DNA of 13,611 nucleotides from WACF01 sp040880205 (GTDB taxonomy: Bacteria; Pseudomonadota; Gammaproteobacteria; Pseudomonadales; Cellvibrionaceae). The position numbers and the translations under genes were made by a program. The notes under the pieces were generated by a model. The model was not told where the DNA came from. It saw nothing but the letters and a program-made list of their open reading frames with translations, and ran no database searches. Below, piece after piece: positions 1 to 6,845 of this stretch. The stretch spans positions 1 through 13,611 of the forward strand of contig JBBDIU010000137.1 in NCBI GenBank assembly GCA_040880205.1, written 5' to 3'. The stretch's first letter is position 1; each line of letters begins with the position of its first letter.

Positions 1-42
1 ACCATCCGCCGCGGGGTACTGCTCGTTTCCTGTGAGTTCCAT
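1..42 (-). CDS. Start of a fifth oxidase-operon gene (partial, N-terminal 14 codons)
   Basis: An ATG at 42-40 on the minus strand opens a frame that runs off the left edge; the visible residues are MELTGNEQYPAADG. A purine-rich GGGGG stretch lies just upstream of the ATG (minus sense), which supports it as a real start. It begins 8 bases after the stop of the subunit III gene, so it is very likely cotranscribed with it. In related operons a small subunit IV-type membrane protein often follows subunit III, but the visible residues are too few to confirm this. Identity is inference from position only. Confidence 0.55.
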   Translation of the reverse strand, partial: MELTGNEQYPAADG

Positions 43-50
43 ATTACCCC

Positions 51-722
51 CTACCAGAGATAGAAAAATGCGAAGATGAACACCCAAACCAAGTCCACAA
101 AGTGCCAGTATAGTCCGGTGATCTCGACAATTTCATAATTGTTTTTGCGATCGTAATCGCCTTTTAACACTTTGCTGGCAACGATCAACAAATAAATCAC
201 GCCAACGGACACGTGCAGGCCGTGAAACCCCGTCACCATGAAGAATACCGAACCGAACTGCGGCGCACCGAAGGGGTTGGCCCAGGGCCTCACACCTTCC
301 GAAATGAGCTTGGTCCACTCGAAGGCCTGCATGCCCACAAAGGAGGCGCCAAACAGGGCCGTGATAAACATGAATAGGGCGATTTTTTTCTTGTCCCGAA
401 AATGCGAGTAGCGTACCGCCAGGGCCATGGTGCCACTGCTGGTAATGAGGATAAAGGTCATTATTGCAATGAGAATTAGCGGGATATTGTTGCCGAACAG
501 AGTCAGGGCGAAGACTTCGCTGGGGTAGGGCCAAGGCTCGGCGGTGCTCATGCGCACGTTCATGTAGCCCACCAAAAAGGTGGTAAAGATGAAAGTATCG
601 CTGATCAGAAAGATCCACATCATGGCCTTGCCCCAAGGCACATGGAAGGCTTGCTTGTCAGCGGACCAATCCGCCGCCATGGTTTGAATAGATCCCGGAC
701 TCTCTACGGCTTGATCACTCAT
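51..722 (-). CDS. Cytochrome c oxidase subunit III (heme-copper oxidase subunit III family)
   Basis: This is a 223-residue integral membrane protein with about five hydrophobic segments (roughly 34-53, 79-103, 114-132, 157-183 and 204-222). This is the short form lacking the first two helices of seven-helix subunit III. Family signatures are GFHGLH (His167 and His170), the C-terminal YWHFVDLVW (His207, Asp210), and FEW with Glu135. Asp42 in LISDTF sits where mitochondrial subunit III has the acidic residue of its ISE motif. Subunit III stabilises subunit I and feeds protons to its D-channel in the cytoplasmic membrane. The gene follows the subunit III paralogue after an 87-bp gap, and only a modest GGGAAAG-like ribosome site precedes the ATG. 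It is the fourth gene of the operon in reading order. Confidence 0.93.
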   Translation of the reverse strand: MSDQAVESPGSIQTMAADWSADKQAFHVPWGKAMMWIFLISDTFIFTTFLVGYMNVRMSTAEPWPYPSEVFALTLFGNNIPLILIAIMTFILITSSGTMALAVRYSHFRDKKKIALFMFITALFGASFVGMQAFEWTKLISEGVRPWANPFGAPQFGSVFFMVTGFHGLHVSVGVIYLLIVASKVLKGDYDRKNNYEIVEITGLYWHFVDLVWVFIFAFFYLW

Positions 723-750
723 AAGTCTTTCCCAGGTGTAAGAGAACTAG

Positions 751-825
751 GTATACGACAACTGTGCATACGAAATCATGTATACGACAGCTCGACGTAT
801 ACGATAACTCTATGTATAAGATAAT
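751..825 (-). repeat. Degenerate tandem repeat, about five units of 14-17 bp, in the gap between the two subunit III genes
   Basis: On the plus strand, units begin at 751, 766, 780, 797 and 814, each opening with GTATA or GCATA followed by cgA. Examples are GTATACGACAACTGT at 751 and GTATACGATAACTCTAT at 797. Spacings are 15, 14, 17 and 17 bp, so the units drift in length and the array is not a simple microsatellite. The last unit overlaps the end of the upstream subunit III-like gene: its bases encode the final Ser-Tyr-Thr and the stop codon. In the operon transcript the array lies wholly between two genes. Function is unknown; it may be a relic of local duplication or an RNA-processing or spacing element. 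Confidence 0.75.
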
Positions 826-1433
826 AGGGCGAACAGCACCAGCCATACCAATACCAGGAAGTGCCAGTAAACCGTGCATAGCTCTATGCTTAGGCGGATT
901 TTTTCCATGGTTGCCCCGGACCAGGCCCGAAAGCTCGCCCGCATCCATACCCACAGGCCGCCCAGCATGTGCAGGGCGTGAATACCGGTCAGCACGTAAA
1001 AAAACGAATTGGCCGGATTGTTGTAAAGAATGTAGCCCTCCGCATGCATCTGCCGCCAGACCGTAACCTGGCCGAAAACAAAGCCCGCGGTTAGCAATCC
1101 GCCCAGCAGCAACCCTGCCTTTACTTTACTCGCCTGACCGCGATTCAAAGCCAGCCGCGTCCACTGCAGTGCAATACTGCTGAGAAACAGTATCAATGTA
1201 TTGAACCACAGCAGTGACGATTCCGGCATGGGGCGCCAATCACTGAGTTCCATGCGCACAATGTAGGCAGTAATGAAAAGCGCGAACATTACCCCGACGA
1301 CGCCGAGAAATAGGCGCAGTGCCACTTTTTGTGGTGGAACGGATACCGCGCCGCCAGGGTGAGCCGCCAGCGCGCCAGCTTCATCCTGGTGCCCCTTCCA
1401 GGGCATTTCGGTCAGTATGCGGTACAGGTTCAT
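810..1433 (-). CDS. Second subunit III-like protein of the oxidase operon
   Basis: This 207-residue membrane protein has about five hydrophobic segments (roughly 38-58, 72-91, 105-124, 144-164 and 186-204). It is recognisable as subunit III family by TGIHALHM (His152, His155) and the C-terminal YWHF (His191). It is clearly a paralogue of the next gene, not a copy: the hydrophilic N-terminus of about 35 residues differs, and by eye the positions of Asp42 and Glu135 in the other protein are Val46 and Val125 here. Its ATG overlaps the subunit I stop as ATGA, indicating translational coupling. Paired subunit III genes are known in coxMNOP-type alternative oxidase operons. It probably forms part of the same complex; a separate role cannot be excluded. 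Confidence 0.88.
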   Translation of the reverse strand: MNLYRILTEMPWKGHQDEAGALAAHPGGAVSVPPQKVALRLFLGVVGVMFALFITAYIVRMELSDWRPMPESSLLWFNTLILFLSSIALQWTRLALNRGQASKVKAGLLLGGLLTAGFVFGQVTVWRQMHAEGYILYNNPANSFFYVLTGIHALHMLGGLWVWMRASFRAWSGATMEKIRLSIELCTVYWHFLVLVWLVLFALLSYT

Positions 1434-3199
1434 ATGGTGTGGTCCTTGAACTTGCCGGCGCCGTCCTGCATCGGAACCTCATCCGGTGGCATGTTCTGTG
1501 GTACGAAATCGTCCTTGGCGCCCGGCACGCCGTACTCATAGGCCCAGCGATAGACGGTGGGCAATTTGGGTCCCCAGTTGCCGTGGCTGGGCGGTGTTTC
1601 CGGTGTTTGCCATTCGAGTGATGTGGCGCCCCAGGGATTGCCGCCCGAGGCCTTGCCCTTGATCAGGCTCCAGACGATATTGATGATGAAAACCAGTTGC
1701 ATGATGCCGACGAAAATAGCGGCCTGGGTGATATTGGCATTGAGTGCCGCTACGGATTCGGGAATAAAATCCGTATTGCCGATGGCGTAGTAGCGGCGCG
1801 GCACCCCGAGAAAGCCCAGGTAGTGCATGGGCAGATAAATTGCATAGGTGCCCAGGAAGGTGGCCCAGAAATGGATTTTACCCAGCGTGACGTTGAACAT
1901 CTTGCCGGTAATTTTGGGAAACCAGTGATATATGGCCGCGAACACTACCATCACCGGGGACACCCCCATTACCATGTGAAAGTGGGCCACCACAAAGTAG
2001 GTGTCCGACAGCGGAAGATCGACGGTGACGTTGCCCAGGAAGATACCGGTCAGACCGCCGTGAATAAAGGTAAAAATAAAACCCATGGCGAACAGCATTG
2101 GTACCGTGAGCTGGATGTTGCCCTGCCAAAGCGTCAGCACCCAGTTGTAAACCTTAAGCGCGGTTGGAATGGCGATAATCAGCGTGGTGAAGGCGAAGAA
2201 AAACCCAAAGTAGGGATTCATACCGCTGACATACATGTGATGCGCCCAGACGATAAAACTCAAGCCGCCGATAGCGACAATGGCCCATACCATCATGCGG
2301 TAGCCAAATATGTTTTTACGCGCGTGGGTGCTCAATACGTCGGACACCAGGCCGAAGGCCGGCAGGGCGACAATGTACACTTCCGGGTGGCCGAAAAACC
2401 AGAACAGATGCTGGAAGAGTACCGGACTTCCCCCCGAATAGTTGAGGGATTCGCCCACCGAGACGATGGCCGGCATGAAAAAACTGGTCCCGATCAGTTT
2501 GTCGAAAGCCATCATCACGGCACTGACAAACAAGGCCGGAAAGGCAAACAGGCCCAGAATTGTGGCCACGAAAATGCCCCACACGGAAAGCGGCATGCGC
2601 ATCAGCGTCATACCACGGGTTCGGGCTTGCAACACCGTGGTCACATAATTGAGGCCGCCCATGGTAAAGGCCACAATGAACACCGCCAGAGAGACAAGCA
2701 TTAATACAATGCCCATGTCCGCTCCGGGCGTGCCGCGCAGAATCGCCTGGGGTGGATACAGGGTCCAACCGGCACCGGTCGGGCCACCCGCCACGAAAAA
2801 GCTGGCCAGAAGAATAATTACCGACAACAGATAGAACCAATAACTGAGCATGTTCAGATAGGGAAACACCATGTCCCTGGCGCCGATCTGCAAGGGAATG
2901 AGATAGTTGCCGAAGCCCCCCAGGAACAGGGCCGTCAACAGGTAAATCACCATGATCATGCCGTGCATGGTGACGAATTGGTAATAGTCGCTCGGATCGA
3001 TAAAGGAAAAGGTGTCGGGATAGCCCAATTGCAGGCGCATGAGTCCGGACAGTACCAGGGCGATCAGGCCGACAAAAATGGCCGTGCATGCGTATTGGAT
3101 GGCAATGACCTTGTGATCCTGGCTCCAGACGTAACGGGTAATGAAACTGTGCGGATCGTGCAGTTCCGAGGGTTGGTCAGCTATTGCGACATATGTCAT
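1430..3199 (-). CDS. ctaD: Cytochrome c oxidase subunit I, A1-type heme-copper oxidase
   Basis: The 589-residue catalytic subunit reduces O2 to water and pumps protons across the cytoplasmic membrane. All metal ligands are visible: His79 (in MHGM) and His408 for the low-spin haem, His406 for the active-site haem (AHFH), and His271, His320 and His321 for CuB. HPEVY (271-275) carries the Tyr275 expected to cross-link to His271. Glu273 of the same motif is the D-channel glutamate that marks type A1. The D-channel entrance has Asp109 with Asn98 and Asn116, and Lys349 fits the K-channel. About twelve membrane segments are followed by a hydrophilic tail of roughly 75 residues rich in Pro and Gly. 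The start directly abuts the subunit II stop, and the end overlaps the next ATG by four bases. Confidence 0.97.
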   Translation of the reverse strand: MTYVAIADQPSELHDPHSFITRYVWSQDHKVIAIQYACTAIFVGLIALVLSGLMRLQLGYPDTFSFIDPSDYYQFVTMHGMIMVIYLLTALFLGGFGNYLIPLQIGARDMVFPYLNMLSYWFYLLSVIILLASFFVAGGPTGAGWTLYPPQAILRGTPGADMGIVLMLVSLAVFIVAFTMGGLNYVTTVLQARTRGMTLMRMPLSVWGIFVATILGLFAFPALFVSAVMMAFDKLIGTSFFMPAIVSVGESLNYSGGSPVLFQHLFWFFGHPEVYIVALPAFGLVSDVLSTHARKNIFGYRMMVWAIVAIGGLSFIVWAHHMYVSGMNPYFGFFFAFTTLIIAIPTALKVYNWVLTLWQGNIQLTVPMLFAMGFIFTFIHGGLTGIFLGNVTVDLPLSDTYFVVAHFHMVMGVSPVMVVFAAIYHWFPKITGKMFNVTLGKIHFWATFLGTYAIYLPMHYLGFLGVPRRYYAIGNTDFIPESVAALNANITQAAIFVGIMQLVFIINIVWSLIKGKASGGNPWGATSLEWQTPETPPSHGNWGPKLPTVYRWAYEYGVPGAKDDFVPQNMPPDEVPMQDGAGKFKDHTI

Positions 3200-4603
3200 T
3201 TAATTGTCTCCCGTCGTAGCGACTTCGGCCTGCGCCGGCATTTGCCCTGGCAAACTGTTGATGTAGGCAACCACATCGTTGATGGCAGCGGAATTTTTCA
3301 GCCCCGACACCATGGAAGTCATCTGAAAGCCGAATTCGTCACCTGGGTGGGAGCCGCGAATGCCAGCCTTGTAGTTTTCCAACTGGCGGGCCAGATACCA
3401 GTCATTCATCCCAGCCAGTGCGGGGGCATTGACCGCCCAGACACCGCCGCCGTTCTCGCCGTGGCAAATGCTGCACGTGGGTTGATAGAGCGCACGGCCT
3501 CTTTTAATGTCGCCCTGGATAGTGGCCGGTGAAGGATCGTCCGGCAAGGTCTGAATGTAGGCAATAACATTGTTTAGCGCTTCCTCGTTGGCCAGTGTTG
3601 ATGCCATCGGGGCCATCTGTTGGCCGTACACGTCTTCCTCGTGAGAACCGCGCACGCCCTCGCGATAGTAGGCCAATTGTCGTTTCAAGTACCAGGGTTC
3701 CTGGCCCGCCAGTTTGGGCGCGTTCATCGCCTGGTTGCCTTCGCCATTGCGACCGTGGCAACTGGCGCAGATAGCATACTGCGCTTGTCCCGCCTGCGAG
3801 TTGCCGGAAATTTCGTTTTGGGTATCCGCATAGGTTGGTTGGGCGGCAAGCCAATCTTCGTAGTCCGCCTCGTCTTCAACGACTACGCGACCGCGCATGA
3901 TGTGATGGCCTATGCCGCATAATTCTTCGCAAAGAATGTCGTAGGTGCCCGTTACCGTGGGAGTCAGCCACAGGTAGGTTACCGAGCCGGGAACCATATC
4001 CATTTTGACTCGGAACTGCGCTACCGAATAATCGTGCAGTACATCCTTTGAGCGCAACAGTATCTTAACGGGTTTATCCACCGGCAGATGCATTTCCTGA
4101 CTGGCGACCAGGATGTCGTCCTGCCCATTGGGATCGTCCGGATCGACACCAAAGGGGTTATCCGGCCCAATGTTGGCGGCATCGGCTGCCCCCAGAACCC
4201 CGTCCGCGCCGGGATAGCGAAATCCCCATTGCCACTGTTGGCCGACGACCTCCACCTCGTGAGCATCTTCCGGTACATTGACGAATTGTGCCCAGACGAA
4301 AAGGCCCGGTGCGAGCATGGCGACGACTCCGACAGTGGTAAAGCCGGTGAGCCACCATTCCAGTTTCTTGTTTTCCGGCTCGTAGTGGGCTCGGCGGTCT
4401 TTGTTGTAGCGAAATCGATAAACCGCATAGGCCATGAACAAGTTGACGGCGATGAACACAAAGCCGGTTACCCAAAAGGTGATGTCGATGGTGACATCGA
4501 TCGCGCTCCAGTTGGAGGCGATTGGCGTTAGCCACCACGGGCTGAGAAAGTGCAACAACACAGAGAGGATAACCAGCGCAATGATCGCGATTATGAATGG
4601 CAT
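3200..4603 (-). CDS. coxB: Cytochrome c oxidase subunit II fused to two cytochrome c domains
   Basis: This 467-residue protein takes electrons from the periplasmic side and passes them through CuA to subunit I. Hydrophobic segments lie at about 3-20, 42-62 and 86-107. The periplasmic cupredoxin domain carries the aromatic entry patch QWQWGFRYPG (123-132) and a full CuA set: His190, Cys225, Glu227, Cys229, His233 and Met236. Two class I cytochrome c domains follow, with CASCH at 279-283 and CSICH at 377-381; candidate axial methionines are Met330 or Met333 and Met428 or Met431. Between the aromatic patch and the CuA ligands is an acidic loop (about 134-163). An ordinary subunit II has no haem, and caa3 forms usually have one, so the dihaem tail is the notable part. 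A ribosome site AAGGAT precedes the ATG; this is the first gene of the operon. Confidence 0.96.
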   Translation of the reverse strand: MPFIIAIIALVILSVLLHFLSPWWLTPIASNWSAIDVTIDITFWVTGFVFIAVNLFMAYAVYRFRYNKDRRAHYEPENKKLEWWLTGFTTVGVVAMLAPGLFVWAQFVNVPEDAHEVEVVGQQWQWGFRYPGADGVLGAADAANIGPDNPFGVDPDDPNGQDDILVASQEMHLPVDKPVKILLRSKDVLHDYSVAQFRVKMDMVPGSVTYLWLTPTVTGTYDILCEELCGIGHHIMRGRVVVEDEADYEDWLAAQPTYADTQNEISGNSQAGQAQYAICASCHGRNGEGNQAMNAPKLAGQEPWYLKRQLAYYREGVRGSHEEDVYGQQMAPMASTLANEEALNNVIAYIQTLPDDPSPATIQGDIKRGRALYQPTCSICHGENGGGVWAVNAPALAGMNDWYLARQLENYKAGIRGSHPGDEFGFQMTSMVSGLKNSAAINDVVAYINSLPGQMPAQAEVATTGDN

Positions 4604-4680
4604 ATCGGTATTATCCTTATTCGCGCAACGAACGTAGCCAGCCCCGCGGGAATCGAACGGGGGAATTGAAAGAAAGGGTG

Positions 4681-4698
4681 AATGCTGTTAATGCTGTT
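4681..4698. repeat. Perfect 9-bp tandem duplication (AATGCTGTT twice)
   Basis: The unit AATGCTGTT at 4681-4689 is repeated exactly at 4690-4698, about 80 bp upstream of the subunit II start in minus sense. It is short and could be chance, but it resembles the other short tandem duplications in this window's non-coding DNA. Confidence 0.6.
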
Positions 4699-4928
4699 GC
4701 AGGGGCGGCCGCGAGCTTGATTGGGGTTATCCCTTTCCAGCGGTCGCCGGCGATCGTGCGGAGCCACCGGTCGGTGGGTTGCCTGGCGGATTGATTTCGG
4801 AGGGACTTGTGCCTTGCATCGGCGCTTTTGCCGGAGTTTCTCAACAGTCTGCAAAAGAAGATCACGGCACTGTTTGTTGCGGTCACAGCTTCCATCCTAT
4901 ACTTGTTCCGAATGGATCAAGGCAAAGC

Positions 4929-5118
4929 GCTTTTATACGGCCTTTGGATTATAGTTTCCAGCCCAGGATTTCAGTTCAGGTTTCCAAGCTCAAGTTTCAA
5001 ACTCAGGTTTTCAAACAAAGGCTTCTGGGCTACGGTCTTTAAACTGCTTTTCTGGGCCATGGTTTCTGGACAATGCTTTCTGGGCCATGGCTGCTGAATT
5101 ATGGCTTCTGAAATACGA
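4929..5118. repeat. Degenerate tandem repeat, about 14 units of 12-15 bp
   Basis: The plus strand divides into consecutive units that mostly open with TTTC, CTTC or TTTTC and close with GG, usually 14 bp long. Unit starts are 4929, 4941, 4955, 4969, 4981, 4995, 5008, 5022, 5036, 5048, 5063, 5077, 5091 and 5105. Two units are identical 14-mers (TTTCTGGGCCATGG at 5049-5062 and 5077-5090) with a diverged unit between them (TTTCTGGACAATGC). Left-hand units share a CAAGCTCA/CAAACTCA core; right-hand units share a CTGGGC-ATGG core, so the consensus changes gradually along the array. The 14-bp period is not a multiple of three, which argues against coding. Unit boundaries at the left end are less certain. 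Confidence 0.8.
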
Positions 5119-5144
5119 CCACGCCAATGGATTCTGGCTTTTCA

Positions 5145-5211
5145 ATCGTTGCTCTTAATCGTAGCGCCTTATCGTAGCGCTTTATCGTTGCACCATGATC
5201 GTTGCACCATG
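5145..5211. repeat. Tandem repeat, five units of 13-14 bp (ATCGTWGC core)
   Basis: Units start at 5145, 5158, 5171, 5184 and 5198. The second and third (ATCGTAGCGCCTT, ATCGTAGCGCTTT) differ at one base; the fourth and fifth (ATCGTTGCACCATG) are identical. The array runs almost directly on from the preceding cluster but has a different unit sequence, and the last unit ends in the same CCATG found in the earlier cluster. Confidence 0.85.
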
Positions 5212-5246
5212 GTCGCGTCGATGTCGTAACCGCGCTCGCTGCTTCA

Positions 5247-5277
5247 ATTGGCTATTTGATTGGCTATGCGCAATTGG
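5247..5277. repeat. Short tandem repeat, about 2.5 units (ATTGGCTAT core)
   Basis: ATTGGCTAT occurs at 5247 and 5259, with a third ATTGG at 5273, giving spacings of 12 and 14 bp. It is the third cluster in the series; alone it would be weak. Confidence 0.6.
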
Positions 5278-5298
5278 ACGCTAGTTTTATGTTCCTGG

Positions 5299-5334
5299 TG
5301 CTCTTATAGTGCTCTTATAGTGCTCTTTTTATAG
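5299..5334. repeat. Tandem repeat, three units of 11, 11 and 14 bp (TGCTCTTATAG)
   Basis: TGCTCTTATAG at 5299-5309 is repeated exactly at 5310-5320, then as a version with three extra T at 5321-5334. A decayed fourth unit (CGTTCTTTT) may follow. The extra T bases look like slippage in a homopolymer. Confidence 0.85.
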
Positions 5335-5483
5335 CGTTCTTTTCCGCGCAGCTCTGCGTACGATGGCAGTTTGCGCCGGTAAGCTGATTCCCGTGACCTA
5401 TTGTTTGTTGAATTTATAGCCTGTTGGCCTTATAAACTGTATCAACGCCTTGGGCTCGCACGCATGATGCTATGTCATTGAGG

Positions 5484-5508
5484 AAAAAGCCGCAAGCAAT
5501 TTGTGCGG
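5484..5508 (-). terminator. Probable rho-independent terminator of the membrane-protein gene at 5571-6119
   Basis: Read on the minus strand, CCGCA (5508-5504) pairs with TGCGG (5494-5490) around a 9-base loop, followed after one base by TTTTT (5488-5484). The stem is short (5 bp), but the hairpin plus T run lies 63 bases after the stop of the 182-residue gene, where a terminator is expected. It would separate that transcript from the oxidase operon. Confidence 0.5.
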
Positions 5509-5570
5509 ATTATAGTCGGCACCCATCCCCAAAAATTACCGCAGAGCTCGCCTTCTGTATTGGTCGTGGC

Positions 5571-6119
5571 TTACGCGGGCGTTTCGGGTGCCGGATCCGG
5601 GGTGCTGAAAGGATTGAAGAATTGTCGATCAACGCCAACCAGCTTGGCTTCGGGGTGCAATTTTGCCATTGTTTTTACCACGCCGTCTTCCTTGTTTTTG
5701 TGCGCGTATACCAGTATCAGGTAATGCCCCCCGTCAATTTTGTCATGGAATTTGTGCAGCTTCTTGTTCTCCATCGAAACTCCGAGCAGCCCCCCCTGCC
5801 ACGCACCAAAACAGCTGAGCAAAAAAACGACACCAATGTAGGCGAGCATGGGTAGGTCGATGCCGAACGGATTGAATACGTTCAGCAGACCGGCCAGCCC
5901 AAGGCCTATGATAAAACCGCAAAGTGCACCTATCAGGCCGTACCGAATAAAATCCAGCGTTTCCAAATAGTTGCTGGAATGTAGCTGTTTGCGGCTGAGT
6001 CCGGCTTCATCCTTGCTGACAATATGCATGAACCAGTCGCTTACCCCAGCCTCGTGCAGGTCTTCGGCAATACCCTCTGTGCTAGCAAGACTTGGTGATA
6101 AATAGTAGTAACACTTCAT
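5571..6119 (-). CDS. Two-helix membrane protein of unknown function
   Basis: The 182-residue protein has three parts. A soluble N-terminus (1-55) opens MKCYYYLSP. Two glycine-rich membrane segments at about 59-80 and 90-112 are joined by a short loop (FNPFGIDLP). A soluble C-terminus has a beta-strand-like stretch (YLILVYAHK, 133-141) and ends in a Pro-rich tail. The layout resembles DUF1269/general-stress-type small membrane proteins, in which a small alpha/beta fold is split by a two-helix hairpin. That is a resemblance of layout, not a firm family assignment. The start is supported by GGAGAA about 5 bases before the ATG. It is a single-gene unit: about 260 bp upstream is non-coding, and a probable terminator follows. 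Confidence 0.8.
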   Translation of the reverse strand: MKCYYYLSPSLASTEGIAEDLHEAGVSDWFMHIVSKDEAGLSRKQLHSSNYLETLDFIRYGLIGALCGFIIGLGLAGLLNVFNPFGIDLPMLAYIGVVFLLSCFGAWQGGLLGVSMENKKLHKFHDKIDGGHYLILVYAHKNKEDGVVKTMAKLHPEAKLVGVDRQFFNPFSTPDPAPETPA

Positions 6120-6380
6120 CTACGTTCTCCTATTGTTATTGTCTCTAGGTGCCCCCAGACCATCCGCGGACCCGCGCGAGGAAAGTAAAGCACAGAGAAG
6201 CTTTATGTGCCTAGGCAGTATGGCACACTGTTTGCTTGGCCCAGCTAAAACCTGAATACGCAACAGCTTGGAAACTACCATTTTTCTTCCCTAATGCGAA
6301 TAGCAACGAGGAAAAGAGTTCTTATATTCTTATTCGCTCTTAAAAATCCAAGCCAAAATTACCCCGCGTACTAATCAAGC

Positions 6381-6638
6381 TCACTTGGGCCCTGGGGTGT
6401 TCTTTCCGCCCACTCCGCTTAGCCGCGCCATCGCTGCCTTCAGCGCGAATCTTCCCAACACAATCAGGAAAATGGCAATTACCAGCGTGCCGTACGCCGA
6501 TTCAATGGCCGCCAGCGTGCTTTCCACGGTCAATGCGTGAACTATGGCAATAATGGCCGCGCCCCCGGCCAGGAAAAGTGCCAGGGAGACAATGGATAGA
6601 AGAATACCCAGTAATTTTTGCATGGTAGCTATCGCCAT
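6381..6638 (-). CDS. Small two-helix membrane protein, unknown function
   Basis: The 85-residue hydrophobic protein has segments at about 8-35 and 48-64 and a basic C-terminus (FALKAAMARLSGVGGK), suggesting a hairpin with both ends in the cytoplasm. No family is recognised. The first ATG is at 6638, but Met6 (ATG at 6623) is equally possible; neither has a clear ribosome site. It lies divergent from SURF1 with about 200 bp between the starts, so the two may share a control region. A role in respiration is possible from position only. Confidence 0.6.
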   Translation of the reverse strand: MAIATMQKLLGILLSIVSLALFLAGGAAIIAIVHALTVESTLAAIESAYGTLVIAIFLIVLGRFALKAAMARLSGVGGKNTPGPK

Positions 6639-6679
6639 CCATTACGGCCAGTACAGGTGTCACGGAAAATAATTCCGCG

Positions 6680-6706
6680 TTGATGATGCCCCGGAAAGGA
6701 TATAAT
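6680..6706 (+). promoter_or_regulatory. Possible promoter for the SURF1 gene
   Basis: A perfect TATAAT at 6701-6706 is preceded by TTGATG at 6680-6685. The 15-base spacing is shorter than the usual 16-18, which lowers confidence. Transcription would start near 6713, leaving a leader of about 130 bases. That leader contains a 6-bp hairpin (AAAGCG 6801-6806 with CGCTTT 6814-6819) about 26 bases before the ATG. Confidence 0.4.
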
Positions 6707-6845
6707 AGCGGAGATCTGAAATCCACATGCGGGAAATTTGCCGCTTGCACCCAGCGGTCCGATGAATCATATTGTTCGTTTTTTTCATCAACGCAAGGTG
6801 AAAGCGCTTGATTCGCTTTGCGGGAAAGTGGGCACCAAGACATAA

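Larger units (their letters stand above)
4604..5570. other. Long gene-free region upstream of the oxidase operon
   Basis: No frame here reads like a protein. Open frames on both strands (for example minus 4617-4895, 92 codons, and plus 4807-5097, 96 codons) lack a recognisable family and have Arg/Ala-rich or repeat-derived composition. The oxidase operon promoter should be on the minus strand here. Candidate -10 boxes such as TATAAT (4953-4948, minus) and TATAGG (near 4900, minus) have no convincing -35, so no promoter is called. A perfect 9-bp duplication and four different tandem-repeat clusters occupy 4681-5334, listed separately. A small hairpin lies at about 5416-5436 (TTTATAGCC paired with GGC-CT-TATAAA). 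The right end holds a terminator for the minus-strand gene at 5571. Confidence 0.7.

Noticed and set aside
1697..2704. Long plus-strand frame (335 codons) opposite subunit I
   Set aside because: It is antisense to a clear subunit I gene with all its metal ligands; the His/Gly/Lys-rich translation is a typical shadow of membrane-protein codons.
4617..4895. 92-codon minus-strand frame ending just before the subunit II gene
   Set aside because: Its composition is Arg/Ala-rich, it has no recognisable family or proper ribosome site, and it covers the 9-bp duplication. It is more likely a chance frame in non-coding DNA.
4807..5097. Plus-strand frame of 96 codons across the tandem repeats
   Set aside because: It is built mostly from the 14-bp repeat, whose period does not preserve reading frame, so the protein has no repeating pattern and no family signature.
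4929..5334. CRISPR array
   Set aside because: Units are 11-15 bp, directly adjacent and diverged; there are no conserved repeats of 25-40 bp alternating with unique spacers, and no cas gene.
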